DNA from: Candidatus Poseidoniaceae archaeon
Lineage (GTDB): Archaea > Thermoplasmatota > Poseidoniia > Poseidoniales > Poseidoniaceae
DNA length: 64,000 bases
Assembly: GCA_030747695.1 (NCBI GenBank)
Contig: JASLKG010000001.1
Span: 62,001-126,000, forward strand
Direction: 5' to 3'
Below, piece after piece: positions 17,495 through 26,146 of the stretch (position 1 is its first letter; each line of letters starts with the position of its first letter). Made by a program: the position numbers and the translations under genes. The notes under the pieces are model-generated. The model was not told the origin of the DNA and did no database searches. It saw nothing but the letters and a program-made list of their open reading frames with translations.

Positions 17495-18667
17495 ATGCAG
17501 TTCGGAGAAACTGAAGAACAACAGATGATTCGAGAAATGGTTCGAGACTTTGCAGAAACGGTCCTACCTCCTACGATTGAAGAGCGTGATGAAAAGCAGA
17601 TTCCGCCTGCTGCAGAATGGCAACAGTTCCTTGATTATGGCCTACAAGGAGTAACAATACCCGAAGAATTTGGCGGTAATCCTGTCGATGATGTCTCGGA
17701 ATCAATAATTGTAGAGGAATTAGCTAGAGTTGATCCTTCATTTGCAGTAATGTTCTGTGTTCATGTTGGTTTGTGTTCCAAAACAATATCGTTACATGGA
17801 AATGAAGATCAAAAGGCAAAATATCTTCCAAGGCTTGCTGCAGGCGAAGTAGGTGCATATTCACTTTCAGAAGCTGGTGCCGGAACTGATGCTGCAGCAA
17901 TGACTTGTAAAGCAAAACTATCAGATGATGGAACCCACTATATCTTGAATGGAGAAAAGATGTGGGTTACAAATGGAGCACAAGCTCAAATCTATGTCCT
18001 ATTTGCAAAAGACGTCGATCATCCGGATTACGGTGTAAAAAAGCATGGAGGTTCGACAGCTTTCATCGTAGAACAATCCTTTGAAGGCTTCACTGTTGGT
18101 AAGAAAGAAGACAAACTTGGAATTCGTTCATCAGATACATGTACTCTCATTCTTGAAAATTGTAAAGTTCCTGTTGAAAATGTACTGAAAGGATCTGGAA
18201 AAGGATTTTCTATAGCAATGAATGCATTAGATAATTCTAGGATTGGAATTGCAGCTCAAGCATTAGGTATTGCACAAGGTGCATATGAGGCTGCTTTGAA
18301 GTATGCACATGAGCGTGAAGCATTTGGAAAACCAATTGCACATCACCAAATGATTACAACCTATTTAGCTGATATGGCCACAAAAATCGATGCAGCTCGT
18401 TTATTGGTATACAAAGCATCTTGGGCCAAACAACAGCACTATGAGAATGCAGGACCTCGCCATACAAAGGAAGCAAGTATAGCAAAATTGTATGCTGGAG
18501 ATACTGCAATGTGGGTATCAGAGCGAGCAGTACAAGTTCTCGGAGGTTATGGCTATACCAAAGAATTCCCAGTTGAAAGGTTCTTCAGAGATGCTAAGAT
18601 TACACAAATCTATGAAGGAACTCAAGAAGTTCAGAGAATTGTTATTGCCCGTTCAATAAAACCATGA
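17495..18667 (+). CDS. Acyl-CoA dehydrogenase
   Basis: A flavoenzyme that oxidises acyl-CoA to enoyl-CoA in fatty- or amino-acid degradation. The 390-residue protein has the full ACAD layout: an N-terminal helical domain, YSLSEAGAGTDAAAM and NGEKMWVTNG of the middle FAD domain, the LGIRSSDTC loop, REAFGKPI, and QVLGGYGYTKEFPVERFFRDAKI. Glu374 in YEGTQEVQR is the likely catalytic base, the position used by short/medium-chain enzymes. Substrate chain length cannot be read from the sequence. Divergent from the GcvH-like gene. Confidence 0.93.
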   Translation: MQFGETEEQQMIREMVRDFAETVLPPTIEERDEKQIPPAAEWQQFLDYGLQGVTIPEEFGGNPVDDVSESIIVEELARVDPSFAVMFCVHVGLCSKTISLHGNEDQKAKYLPRLAAGEVGAYSLSEAGAGTDAAAMTCKAKLSDDGTHYILNGEKMWVTNGAQAQIYVLFAKDVDHPDYGVKKHGGSTAFIVEQSFEGFTVGKKEDKLGIRSSDTCTLILENCKVPVENVLKGSGKGFSIAMNALDNSRIGIAAQALGIAQGAYEAALKYAHEREAFGKPIAHHQMITTYLADMATKIDAARLLVYKASWAKQQHYENAGPRHTKEASIAKLYAGDTAMWVSERAVQVLGGYGYTKEFPVERFFRDAKITQIYEGTQEVQRIVIARSIKP

Positions 18668-18710
18668 AACTCTTCAAAGGGTTCTTGAGTGAGATGTATA
18701 ACGGCCAAAT

Positions 18711-20153
18711 GTGCGCATTAGTGTATTGTTTACGCTTATACTTTTGATAACTCAGTCTTTGGCTGGTTGCTTTGGAGATGAAGAAGCAGAGTCTGAAATC
18801 AAAATTTCAACACCATTAGATGGTTTGTTTAGTTCTACAACTTGGTATCATTATCCAGGCGCAGTCAATGCATCAAATGCTTCGATAGGATATCAAAATC
18901 TAACTGGTAATTCTACACCATATCCTGCAATCGGAACATATTATGGAATTGGAGATACAACCTTTGAACCTACGATAGGGGTAACCTCTACGGGCGGAAT
19001 TCATTTTTCATCGTATGGGGGAAGTGGTTCTGGTACAATGGTTTACACCTCTATGGATCAGGGTATGACATGGAACAATATGGGCCCATTCAATCCGATT
19101 TTACCAAGTATTGGACAAGTGCCATCTTCTAATGATCCTTACATTTACGTGGATAAGTGGACGGATCGGATTGTGAAATTTGACATGCATGCATTGACTG
19201 CAATGTTTGTAGAATACTCAGATGATGATGGGCAGACTTGGTCGATTCCATTTTCTGCAGAAGGATACTACAGCCCACAAGATCATCAATCAATTGCTTC
19301 AACACTTGATGTTGAAGGTATAGGATTTCATGAAACAATCTATGTTTTCTGTATCAATACTGGTTCTTCAGCGCTTGGGCCACAGTGCTCACGTAGTCTA
19401 GATGGCGCACATACTTGGGATATTCAGCGCCCAGGATACCCAATAGGAACTCCTCAATGTTCAGGATTACATGGGCATCTTGCAGGATCTAATGATGGGG
19501 CCATTTATCGTGGTAATCCTTCATGTGATGGTCCTGCAGTGTATCGAAGTACCGATGGCGGATATTCATGGACCGAGCATACAATTACTACTGAAGTTCA
19601 AATGCAACAAGGCTGGCATAGTCATGAAGTTGCTGTTGGTACAGACGAGGCAGGTAATCTATTTGCCACTTGGATTAGTGTCGATGAAATGCCTTGGATG
19701 GCATATTCACGTGATCAAGGTGACACATGGTCAGAACCAATGATGGTCGCACCACCAGGAGTAAATGAAACGGGATTCCCTACAATTTTTGCTGGCGAAG
19801 AAGGCCGTGTTGTAGTTGGATACATTGGCGAAGGAGATGAAAATGGTGGGTGGTCCGGATATATGTCAGTGATGACTGATGCATTTGCCGATAATCCATT
19901 GATTACAACTGTTGCTGTAAATTCTCCAGAAGATCCTTTGGACACAACAGATGATTGTGGAAACGTGAGATGTGGTGGTTTTGGAGATTTCATTGATGTT
20001 GAGATTGATGATGAAGGTAGACCATGGATTGCTCTTGCTCACAATACTAATGGTGAGATTGGAATAGTTGGAACTTATGTGACTGGTCCTGCCCTTTACG
20101 GAGAACTTATGCAATTGCCTGAAATAACTCCAGGTGGACCAAGCACACTCTAA
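18711..20153 (+). CDS. Secreted BNR/Asp-box (sialidase-fold) lipoprotein
   Basis: A 480-residue exported protein starting at GTG 18711. The signal peptide MRISVLFTLILLITQSLAGC ends in a lipobox (LAGC, Cys20), so it is probably lipid-anchored outside the membrane. At least five Asp-box repeats of the form S-x-D-x-G-x-T-W are visible (SMDQGMTW, SDDDGQTW, SLDGAHTW, STDGGYSW, SRDQGDTW), the mark of a six-bladed sialidase-like propeller. The catalytic residues of true sialidases are not evident, so binding or hydrolysis of glycans is only a possibility. It ends 4 bp from the convergent EF-hand gene. Confidence 0.8.
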   Translation: MRISVLFTLILLITQSLAGCFGDEEAESEIKISTPLDGLFSSTTWYHYPGAVNASNASIGYQNLTGNSTPYPAIGTYYGIGDTTFEPTIGVTSTGGIHFSSYGGSGSGTMVYTSMDQGMTWNNMGPFNPILPSIGQVPSSNDPYIYVDKWTDRIVKFDMHALTAMFVEYSDDDGQTWSIPFSAEGYYSPQDHQSIASTLDVEGIGFHETIYVFCINTGSSALGPQCSRSLDGAHTWDIQRPGYPIGTPQCSGLHGHLAGSNDGAIYRGNPSCDGPAVYRSTDGGYSWTEHTITTEVQMQQGWHSHEVAVGTDEAGNLFATWISVDEMPWMAYSRDQGDTWSEPMMVAPPGVNETGFPTIFAGEEGRVVVGYIGEGDENGGWSGYMSVMTDAFADNPLITTVAVNSPEDPLDTTDDCGNVRCGGFGDFIDVEIDDEGRPWIALAHNTNGEIGIVGTYVTGPALYGELMQLPEITPGGPSTL

Positions 20154-20157
20154 TGAT

Positions 20158-21642
20158 TTAGAAAATAACACTTGCTTCAAGGACAGGTCGTTTAAGGCTT
20201 GGTGAGAAATCAACAAGTGAAGCATTTACAGAAATCGTGTCTCCTTCGCGATGATTCATAATCTCCTCATCAAGAGATGGAGGGATTTTAACTAATCCAG
20301 AATACGGCCCACCATCAATTAATCCAGTAATAGTTTGACCTCCTTTGTATTCTACAGAACCAATTAGTGTCCGCTCCATTTTTTCTATTTTGACCATTAC
20401 GGCATAGCTACCGTGTTGAGAATTTATGATCTCCTTCCTTTCTGAATATAGACGCGAATTTTCAAGATCAAGAATAATCCTTTCAAGTTCAGTATCTATA
20501 TCTGAAGTCAGCACTAGTTCTTCTTCCTCTTGAATTACTGCCTCTTCTTCAGGTTCTTCTTCCTCTTGAATTACTGCCTCTTCTTCAGGTTCTTCTTCAG
20601 TAAGCTCAATTTGTTCTTTTAATGCTACAACGAATTCCTCATAAGAGATTGTGCCATCATTGTTTTTGTCTGCACCTGATATCATTTGCTGAATTTGATC
20701 TTTAGTAACTAGCCCTGCCCCTATTGTGGGTAGGAAAATTCCTATTTCATCAACTGAAATAGATCCATCACCATCCAAATCTAGCATATTAAATGCCATT
20801 CTATAGTTCTCTTCGGTTCTGAGATGGTCTCCCACTATCGAAAAGAAGTTCTCTAATTTAGGATCAGATACAGAGGTTATTACCTCATCTATCTCATTGA
20901 ATACTTCCTCAACAGATGAATCAAAATTATCGATTTTATCATCAACTGCTTTTGCTATATTTTCGGCTGCAGCCTTAACCTCGTCTTTTGCAGCCGAGAT
21001 GGACTTAGTTGCATCTTTTGCCCTTATTATGGCTTCATCTTTTGCCTTCATTACAGCAGCTTCCCTTAGTTGTGATGCCGCATCAGCAGCAATACCTGCT
21101 CCTCCCAAGACTGCAGCAGTCCCTCCAACAACCGCACCCAATTTCAATGCCTTTGAGGCTAAATCAGATGATTTTAATCCGGAAATCTTTTGCAAATCAG
21201 TACCGCCAGAACCAACACCATATGTTTTTGCAAGAACGGAGATTTCATTCGAAGCAAGATCTTCTAAAGGTTTACCATCTCTTACCTCTTTGATTACTCG
21301 TCCTAGTATTTGATTTGCTTCATTATTATGGATTTTTGCAGCAGTTTGTTGTAAACCATCTGAATTTTCCCAGCCCCATGTTCCATCGTTTTTTTGTTTC
21401 AAAACCATACCCCCATCTGCCTTATTGAATAAATTTTGATTTGATTGTGCAAATCCCATTACACCCGATTGAGATATTCCTATTATGCCCATTATTGCTC
21501 CAATTGGAATCATGCAGCAACCCAAAAAATTCGTAACATCTGTACCAATACCGAAAATTAGAAACATTCCACTTATGACGCAAAATAAGCCAAGATCTTT
21601 CAGTGGTTTTCCTGGAAGTTTCTCAATATCACCTGTGCCCAC
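20158..21642 (-). CDS. Membrane protein with paired EF-hands and tandem acidic repeat
   Basis: A 494-residue protein. Two N-terminal membrane segments (LGLFCVISGMFLIFGIG and IPIGAIMGIIGIS) are followed by a soluble region with a Gly/Ala-rich hydrophobic stretch around 165-190 and Lys/Asp/Ala-rich helices. Two canonical EF-hand loops come next: DLDGDGSISVDE and DKNNDGTISYEE. A perfect double copy of EEPEEEAVIQEE and a C-terminal beta-rich domain of about 110 residues finish the protein. The start is a GTG at 21642 preceded by GAGGG. The EF-hands should bind calcium; the role is unknown. It could be a calcium-responsive membrane sensor. Confidence 0.75.
   Translation of the reverse strand: MGTGDIEKLPGKPLKDLGLFCVISGMFLIFGIGTDVTNFLGCCMIPIGAIMGIIGISQSGVMGFAQSNQNLFNKADGGMVLKQKNDGTWGWENSDGLQQTAAKIHNNEANQILGRVIKEVRDGKPLEDLASNEISVLAKTYGVGSGGTDLQKISGLKSSDLASKALKLGAVVGGTAAVLGGAGIAADAASQLREAAVMKAKDEAIIRAKDATKSISAAKDEVKAAAENIAKAVDDKIDNFDSSVEEVFNEIDEVITSVSDPKLENFFSIVGDHLRTEENYRMAFNMLDLDGDGSISVDEIGIFLPTIGAGLVTKDQIQQMISGADKNNDGTISYEEFVVALKEQIELTEEEPEEEAVIQEEEEPEEEAVIQEEEELVLTSDIDTELERIILDLENSRLYSERKEIINSQHGSYAVMVKIEKMERTLIGSVEYKGGQTITGLIDGGPYSGLVKIPPSLDEEIMNHREGDTISVNASLVDFSPSLKRPVLEASVIF
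20521..20595 (-). repeat. 36-bp tandem repeat inside the EF-hand gene
   Basis: Two in-frame copies with a period of 36 bp encode EEPEEEAVIQEE twice between the EF-hands and the C-terminal domain. The nucleotide copies are essentially identical, which points to recent duplication and possible length variation between strains. Confidence 0.8.
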
Positions 21643-21697
21643 GGTAACGCCCTCTTATTTGTTGGAAAAAATGATTGCTAATATACATGTGTGATAT

Positions 21698-22951
21698 TTA
21701 TGGCCACTGCATTTTTGGCCATTCATTAGGGTCGCCATGCTGCCAAGGTATTGTGCATAGAACAGCCTCAATTTCCGATTCATGTTTTAAATTCCTTTCA
21801 ATTTGTATTCTGTGCAACCATTCCTTTAATCTTCCAAGTTTATTTCCTGGTTCTAGATTAGTACGTTTCATTAGCCATTTGCCATCAATTATACATTTAA
21901 CATTAACAGGATAATCCAAAGATTTTTCCATCATAGAAACATCCCCATTCTTTGATTTTATTAATGATATATGGGTTTTAACTTCATCGCCAATAACTGT
22001 TCTATAGATTCTTAATTCATTATTAGAAGGGATGTTATCAATCAAAAATCTAAGATGCTTGGTACGTTTTATATCGTCATTAGACATCTTTAATTTCTTT
22101 AATGTAGATGTCAACTCCTTAATCGAATGCGATTGGAAAAGCAGTGCTAGTCTTACATGAGTATCACATGGGGTTTTGTCAATTTCTTCGAATGCATTAA
22201 TGGGGAAACTGGTGCCAGTTAATGTGCCAAGGATTCCATCCCTATACATGCGAGAAAGTACTGTAGATGCATTTTCTCCTGATATTATCTGACGTAATTC
22301 AGGCCAAATTCGTTCGGCTGAAGACATAAGTATCATCGATCTATTATCTATTAATGCAGCACTTAGTGCTTCATTTGGGGGCCAAATACCCGAATTACCT
22401 CTATCCATAAACCGGTAAGCTCTAATCACTCTCAAACCATCCTCAGATAATCTATGCTGTGGATCTCCTACTGCACAAAGTAATCCTCTTTTCAAGTCTT
22501 CTTCGCCACCATACGGGTCATGTAGTAATTTTCTTGCACAATCATATGCCATGGAATTCATGGTGAAATCTCTTCGCGATAAATCGATGGATAAACTATC
22601 TCCCCATTCGACTTCATCAGGCCTTCTTCCATCTCCATAACTGGACTCAGTTCGCAGTGTAGTTACTTGAAAATATGAATCTCCACTGCAGACGGTTACA
22701 GTTCCGAATTGTATTCCAGTAGGTATGGTATTCTCAAAAGATTCAACAATTTCTTCGGGTACAGCAGTAGTACATATGTCAAAATCAGTTGGATTCTTCC
22801 CTAACAATGCGTCTCTGATAGCACCTCCAACAACCCATACTCCGTAACCTCCTGCTGCAAGAACATTAACTACATGCGCTAAATCATCATTGATTTCAAT
22901 CAAATTACTTCGGGGGTTACCTGGAACATCTGCAAGTAAACCCTCTTCCAT
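21698..22951 (-). CDS. cca: CCA tRNA nucleotidyltransferase, class II (bacterial-type)
   Basis: Adds or repairs the 3'-CCA end of tRNAs. The 417-residue protein has the class II signatures: GGAIRDALLG (42-51) and DFDICT (56-61) with the catalytic Asp pair, RTESSYGDGRRPDEVEW, RRDFTMN (125-131) and EDGLRVIRAYRF (169-180), the EDxxR amino-acid template. Archaea normally carry the unrelated class I enzyme, so this looks like acquisition from bacteria. A poly(A) polymerase of the same family is the main alternative. It lacks an HD domain. Divergent from the ParB-like gene across 44 bp. Confidence 0.9.
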   Translation of the reverse strand: MEEGLLADVPGNPRSNLIEINDDLAHVVNVLAAGGYGVWVVGGAIRDALLGKNPTDFDICTTAVPEEIVESFENTIPTGIQFGTVTVCSGDSYFQVTTLRTESSYGDGRRPDEVEWGDSLSIDLSRRDFTMNSMAYDCARKLLHDPYGGEEDLKRGLLCAVGDPQHRLSEDGLRVIRAYRFMDRGNSGIWPPNEALSAALIDNRSMILMSSAERIWPELRQIISGENASTVLSRMYRDGILGTLTGTSFPINAFEEIDKTPCDTHVRLALLFQSHSIKELTSTLKKLKMSNDDIKRTKHLRFLIDNIPSNNELRIYRTVIGDEVKTHISLIKSKNGDVSMMEKSLDYPVNVKCIIDGKWLMKRTNLEPGNKLGRLKEWLHRIQIERNLKHESEIEAVLCTIPWQHGDPNEWPKMQWP

Positions 22952-22995
22952 GGTGCACGGGTGTTACATCATTTCCAAAGCATTATCGCATTATT

Positions 22996-23433
22996 ATGGT
23001 TCGAACATACATGGCTTGGGACTCCGAGGACGTACAATTGGTACCAATCTCTTGGCTAAAACCTCATGAAGAAATAAATGTGAGGGGAAGAGATAAACTT
23101 CTCGACATGACAAAAAGATGGAAAGGTTACACTAAGCCCCTACTTGTAGATTCGGAAACAGGTACCATCTTGGATGGGCACCATCGCTATTCAATAGGCC
23201 TAGTATTGAATCTAAGGCGCCTTCCTGCCATATGTGTTAATTATCTTCAAGATGAAAATGTCTCAGTTTCATTATGGCCAGGTTCTGATCTCGAATCAAT
23301 TACAAAGGACGATGTAATCAATATGGCACTCTCTGGAAAGGTATATCCTCCAAAAACAAGTAAACATGAATTGAAAAATTATCTTCCGCCAATACATGTT
23401 TTACTAGATATATTATTGAAAGAATCTGATTAA
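22996..23433 (+). CDS. ParB-fold protein, likely free-serine kinase (SerK/SbnI-like)
   Basis: A 145-residue single-domain ParB/sulfiredoxin-fold protein. It has LKPHEEI with Glu25/26, DGHHR (60-64) and the closing PPKTSKH (118-124). This set matches the archaeal SerK and staphylococcal SbnI group, which phosphorylate free L-serine to O-phosphoserine for cysteine synthesis, better than plasmid ParB, which has GxxR and a long HTH region. Assignment to serine kinase is from family memory and is moderate. It overlaps the M61 peptidase gene by 4 bp (TTAA shared by both stops). Confidence 0.7.
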   Translation: MVRTYMAWDSEDVQLVPISWLKPHEEINVRGRDKLLDMTKRWKGYTKPLLVDSETGTILDGHHRYSIGLVLNLRRLPAICVNYLQDENVSVSLWPGSDLESITKDDVINMALSGKVYPPKTSKHELKNYLPPIHVLLDILLKESD

Positions 23434-25178
23434 CGTTTTGAGTTCTTTATTGAATTCCAAATTTTGTTACCTTTTCCAACGACTTTGATCTGATGTTCTG
23501 GGTTTGAAATAGGAGTGACACTTATTGTTTTCATGCCTCCATCCCTCGAAATAACAAATTTCATAGGCGCATCTATGTATCCATAAATTGCAGCACTCAA
23601 CTCTTTTGATTTTGTGATTCTAAGTCCGTTTATTGCAACAATTTCATCACCAGTTTGTATTGACTCTCTACATGGGGATCCTGCAAGGTGTGTTCTAACA
23701 ATGACACGACCTGTACTATCTGTAGTATTAAGACCAACCCAAGCTCCTTTTTGCTCCTTTTCACGTTCGAGTTTTAGCCCAAGATTAGCCATAGCTGTTT
23801 CGACATCAGGAGTATTTCTTGTATTCACTAACTCATCCAGAGTTTTACCAAGTCGCCCTCCTCCTTTGGTGTTTGTGAGAGCCTTTCTTATGTCGAGATA
23901 AGTAATCCCTTCAGAACCAGATCCAATGCGATGGTTATGGTAAAGTTCCTTCATTACATCATCCATTCCAGATTCGCCTTTTGAACGCTTTCTTAATTCA
24001 ACATCTAGGCAAAAAATAGCCATTTCTCCTTCAAGATAATATGAGATTTGTACTTCTCTACTGTAAGAATTAGGCCTGTAGAGGTGTATCCATGCATCAT
24101 GACTACTTTCACTAAGAGATTCATGCAACATACCATTTCTGCTTGTGTGACGTTTCATTTTACGCATCCAATCTTTACGCCAATCTTCTTCAGACCATGC
24201 GCCAGATCTCAGACACAGTATGTCTCCAAGCCAACTAGTGCCTCCTTCAAACCACCATAGCAAATCAGTGTGTACTTCAGTTTGTAAATCATAATTGATG
24301 AAATTACGTGGTCTTAATTGTTTGACATTCCATTGGTGTAAGAATTCATGAGAGAATAGTGATATTAAATCACGCCATTCCTCTTCATTACCTTCCTGTA
24401 GGCATTTTCGAGGCATCATCGAAGTTTGACTTCTGAGATGTTCCAAACCACCTCTTCCTCTTTCAGTAAAGTGAAGTACAGTCAGGTATTCATCCCAATC
24501 AGGTAAGCCAAATAAGGCATAATGTTCTTCAATAACTAGAGTTGCTGATTTAATGAATCTATCAATCGAATGTTTTGGAATTTCAACATTACCAGAATCC
24601 CAAACTTTCAGATGTTGTAACTTTCCTGCAACCTCCCAAGAAATCAAGTCATTCTCATTTGATTCGAATATACCATCTAAAAGTTCATCTCGACCATAAG
24701 CTTTCCAAGATTTACCTGAAGATGGTAGTTGAGTTACAGTTTTCCAATTTTTTGGAGTAATGACATTAACATTGTGTGTTTTATCTAATCTTGTTAAATC
24801 AATTCCTTTAGATGGTAGCATCCAAGTGTATGGCGGCATTATGTGTACATGTGTATCACTTAGATGGTTAGCCCTGCATGTCATTTCAACAGCAAGTACT
24901 CTATAGGTGACCACTAACTTACTAAAGTCACTGATACCAATTAATCTTACTCCATCTACGCCGAAACGTTTTGTTTTTATTGGCACTCCATCAACAGTTG
25001 CCTCTAGGTCGGAAAGATGTTGCATTGGTTCTCTAATTAGATATGACCCGGGGATCCATCTTGGAAATTTCAACTCTAGTGAAGAAGATGTAAATGGTCC
25101 TTCAATCTCTATACTAACTTCAAGTCTGCGACTTGAAAAGTTTCGCGCATCAACTGAGAACGTAAGTCCAGAATTCAT
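23430..25178 (-). CDS. M61 glycyl aminopeptidase-like protease with PDZ domain
   Basis: A 582-residue peptidase of family M61. The N-terminal beta domain includes FPRWIPGSYLIRE. The catalytic zinc site is HEFLHQWNVKQLRP (277-290), with a downstream WWFEGGTSWLGD supplying the third ligand. A C-terminal PDZ domain spans about 480-555 (SPCRESIQTGDEIVAINGL). No signal peptide is visible, so it is probably cytoplasmic. It removes N-terminal residues, Gly or Ala preferred in characterised members. Its ATG overlaps the stop of the HEAT gene (ATGA, 25175-25178), so the three-gene set PCMT-like, HEAT and M61 is an operon. Confidence 0.88.
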   Translation of the reverse strand: MNSGLTFSVDARNFSSRRLEVSIEIEGPFTSSSLELKFPRWIPGSYLIREPMQHLSDLEATVDGVPIKTKRFGVDGVRLIGISDFSKLVVTYRVLAVEMTCRANHLSDTHVHIMPPYTWMLPSKGIDLTRLDKTHNVNVITPKNWKTVTQLPSSGKSWKAYGRDELLDGIFESNENDLISWEVAGKLQHLKVWDSGNVEIPKHSIDRFIKSATLVIEEHYALFGLPDWDEYLTVLHFTERGRGGLEHLRSQTSMMPRKCLQEGNEEEWRDLISLFSHEFLHQWNVKQLRPRNFINYDLQTEVHTDLLWWFEGGTSWLGDILCLRSGAWSEEDWRKDWMRKMKRHTSRNGMLHESLSESSHDAWIHLYRPNSYSREVQISYYLEGEMAIFCLDVELRKRSKGESGMDDVMKELYHNHRIGSGSEGITYLDIRKALTNTKGGGRLGKTLDELVNTRNTPDVETAMANLGLKLEREKEQKGAWVGLNTTDSTGRVIVRTHLAGSPCRESIQTGDEIVAINGLRITKSKELSAAIYGYIDAPMKFVISRDGGMKTISVTPISNPEHQIKVVGKGNKIWNSIKNSKR

Positions 25179-26137
25179 AGGCCCTCTCCTGTCAACTCAC
25201 TGACGGAGGCTGATAGGTTGTTCGCTGCCATTTTTACTAGAACTGAATCATCTTCTGAAATTATTGCTAAACGAGCCAAATCTACATCAGTCTGACCATC
25301 CATTTGCTCAATCAATTTTGAACGTGTCCTATTATCGATATCTTGGTTTTCAATGAGTGACCATCTAAGGCTATTAGAATGGGGGTCCTTTCTATTTCGT
25401 AGCCATCTCAGTAATAGCGATGGTTGTATTTTAGAAATTAGTTCTATTCTTTCATCTAAATCTAATACTTCTTTTCTGAGAGTATCTGCAATACTAGAAC
25501 GCACTTTAGGGTTTGAATCATTACAAACTCTTTCCAATAGCGGCCCTCCTTTTTTTACAATGAGGGCAGAAATAAGAGATCTTAGCGAAGGATCGCTAGA
25601 TGTTAATCCTCTTTCCAAAGTTTTGTCGTCAAGTTCAATCATGTTCCGAGATGCTGATGCAATAGCTTCCCTTCGTACAGATGAATGGTTGTCAGATATC
25701 AGTTTTGAAATAAATCCAGAATCAGTTGAGTTTTCCGCTACAATAATTCGCACTGAGTGATGTTCATCTCTTGACATAATATCGTGATATTCTGTATTTG
25801 TTTTTAATGCGTTTCCAGAAAAAGCCCTAGTGATATAATCTTCAGAATCAAGAAGTTCTATTGCTAAATCACTGGCCTCTACTTGTTCCAATAGTTCTGC
25901 AGCCAAACGCGTTTTTCCCTTTTCAATTAAAACCCGCAGGTCATCTTCTTTTGAGGCCCACTTTCTATATGCATCAATCGCTTTATTCTGGAACCAATTC
26001 TCTTCGTCATCAAGTAATTTACAAAATCCTTCCAGTGCTATTGGGTTATTCATCTCAAACAGGTTACGTACAGCCTTTCTACGAATGCGCACATCTTTAT
26101 GATGTAGTTTTTCAATTGCACTGAAAATATCTTTCAT
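25175..26137 (-). CDS. HEAT-repeat protein
   Basis: A 320-residue all-helical protein. HEAT-type pairs recur every 30 or so residues: DVRIRRKAVRNLFEMNN, NWFQNKAIDAYRKW, HHSVRIIVAEN, HSSVRREAIASASRN, DPSLRSLISALIVKKG, NPKVRSSIADTLRKE. Such solenoids usually act as protein-binding scaffolds. It sits between the PCMT-like gene (9 bp upstream) and the M61 peptidase (ATGA overlap), so it may bring substrate and enzymes together; this is inference. Start ATG 26137. Confidence 0.8.
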   Translation of the reverse strand: MKDIFSAIEKLHHKDVRIRRKAVRNLFEMNNPIALEGFCKLLDDEENWFQNKAIDAYRKWASKEDDLRVLIEKGKTRLAAELLEQVEASDLAIELLDSEDYITRAFSGNALKTNTEYHDIMSRDEHHSVRIIVAENSTDSGFISKLISDNHSSVRREAIASASRNMIELDDKTLERGLTSSDPSLRSLISALIVKKGGPLLERVCNDSNPKVRSSIADTLRKEVLDLDERIELISKIQPSLLLRWLRNRKDPHSNSLRWSLIENQDIDNRTRSKLIEQMDGQTDVDLARLAIISEDDSVLVKMAANNLSASVSELTGEGL

Positions 26138-26146
26138 AATTAGTCC

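Noticed and set aside
20521-20595. Short direct repeat as a possible CRISPR
   Set aside because: The two copies are adjacent with no spacers and lie in a coding frame.
20897-21313. Plus-strand open frame of 138 codons inside the EF-hand gene
   Set aside because: It is antisense to the Lys/Ala/Asp-rich helical part of a protein with clear domains; composition is that of a shadow frame.
22996-23433. ParB-fold protein as chromosome-partition partner of the SMC operon
   Set aside because: It lacks the helix-turn-helix and CTPase pattern of ParB, no ParA is nearby, and its motifs match serine kinases better.
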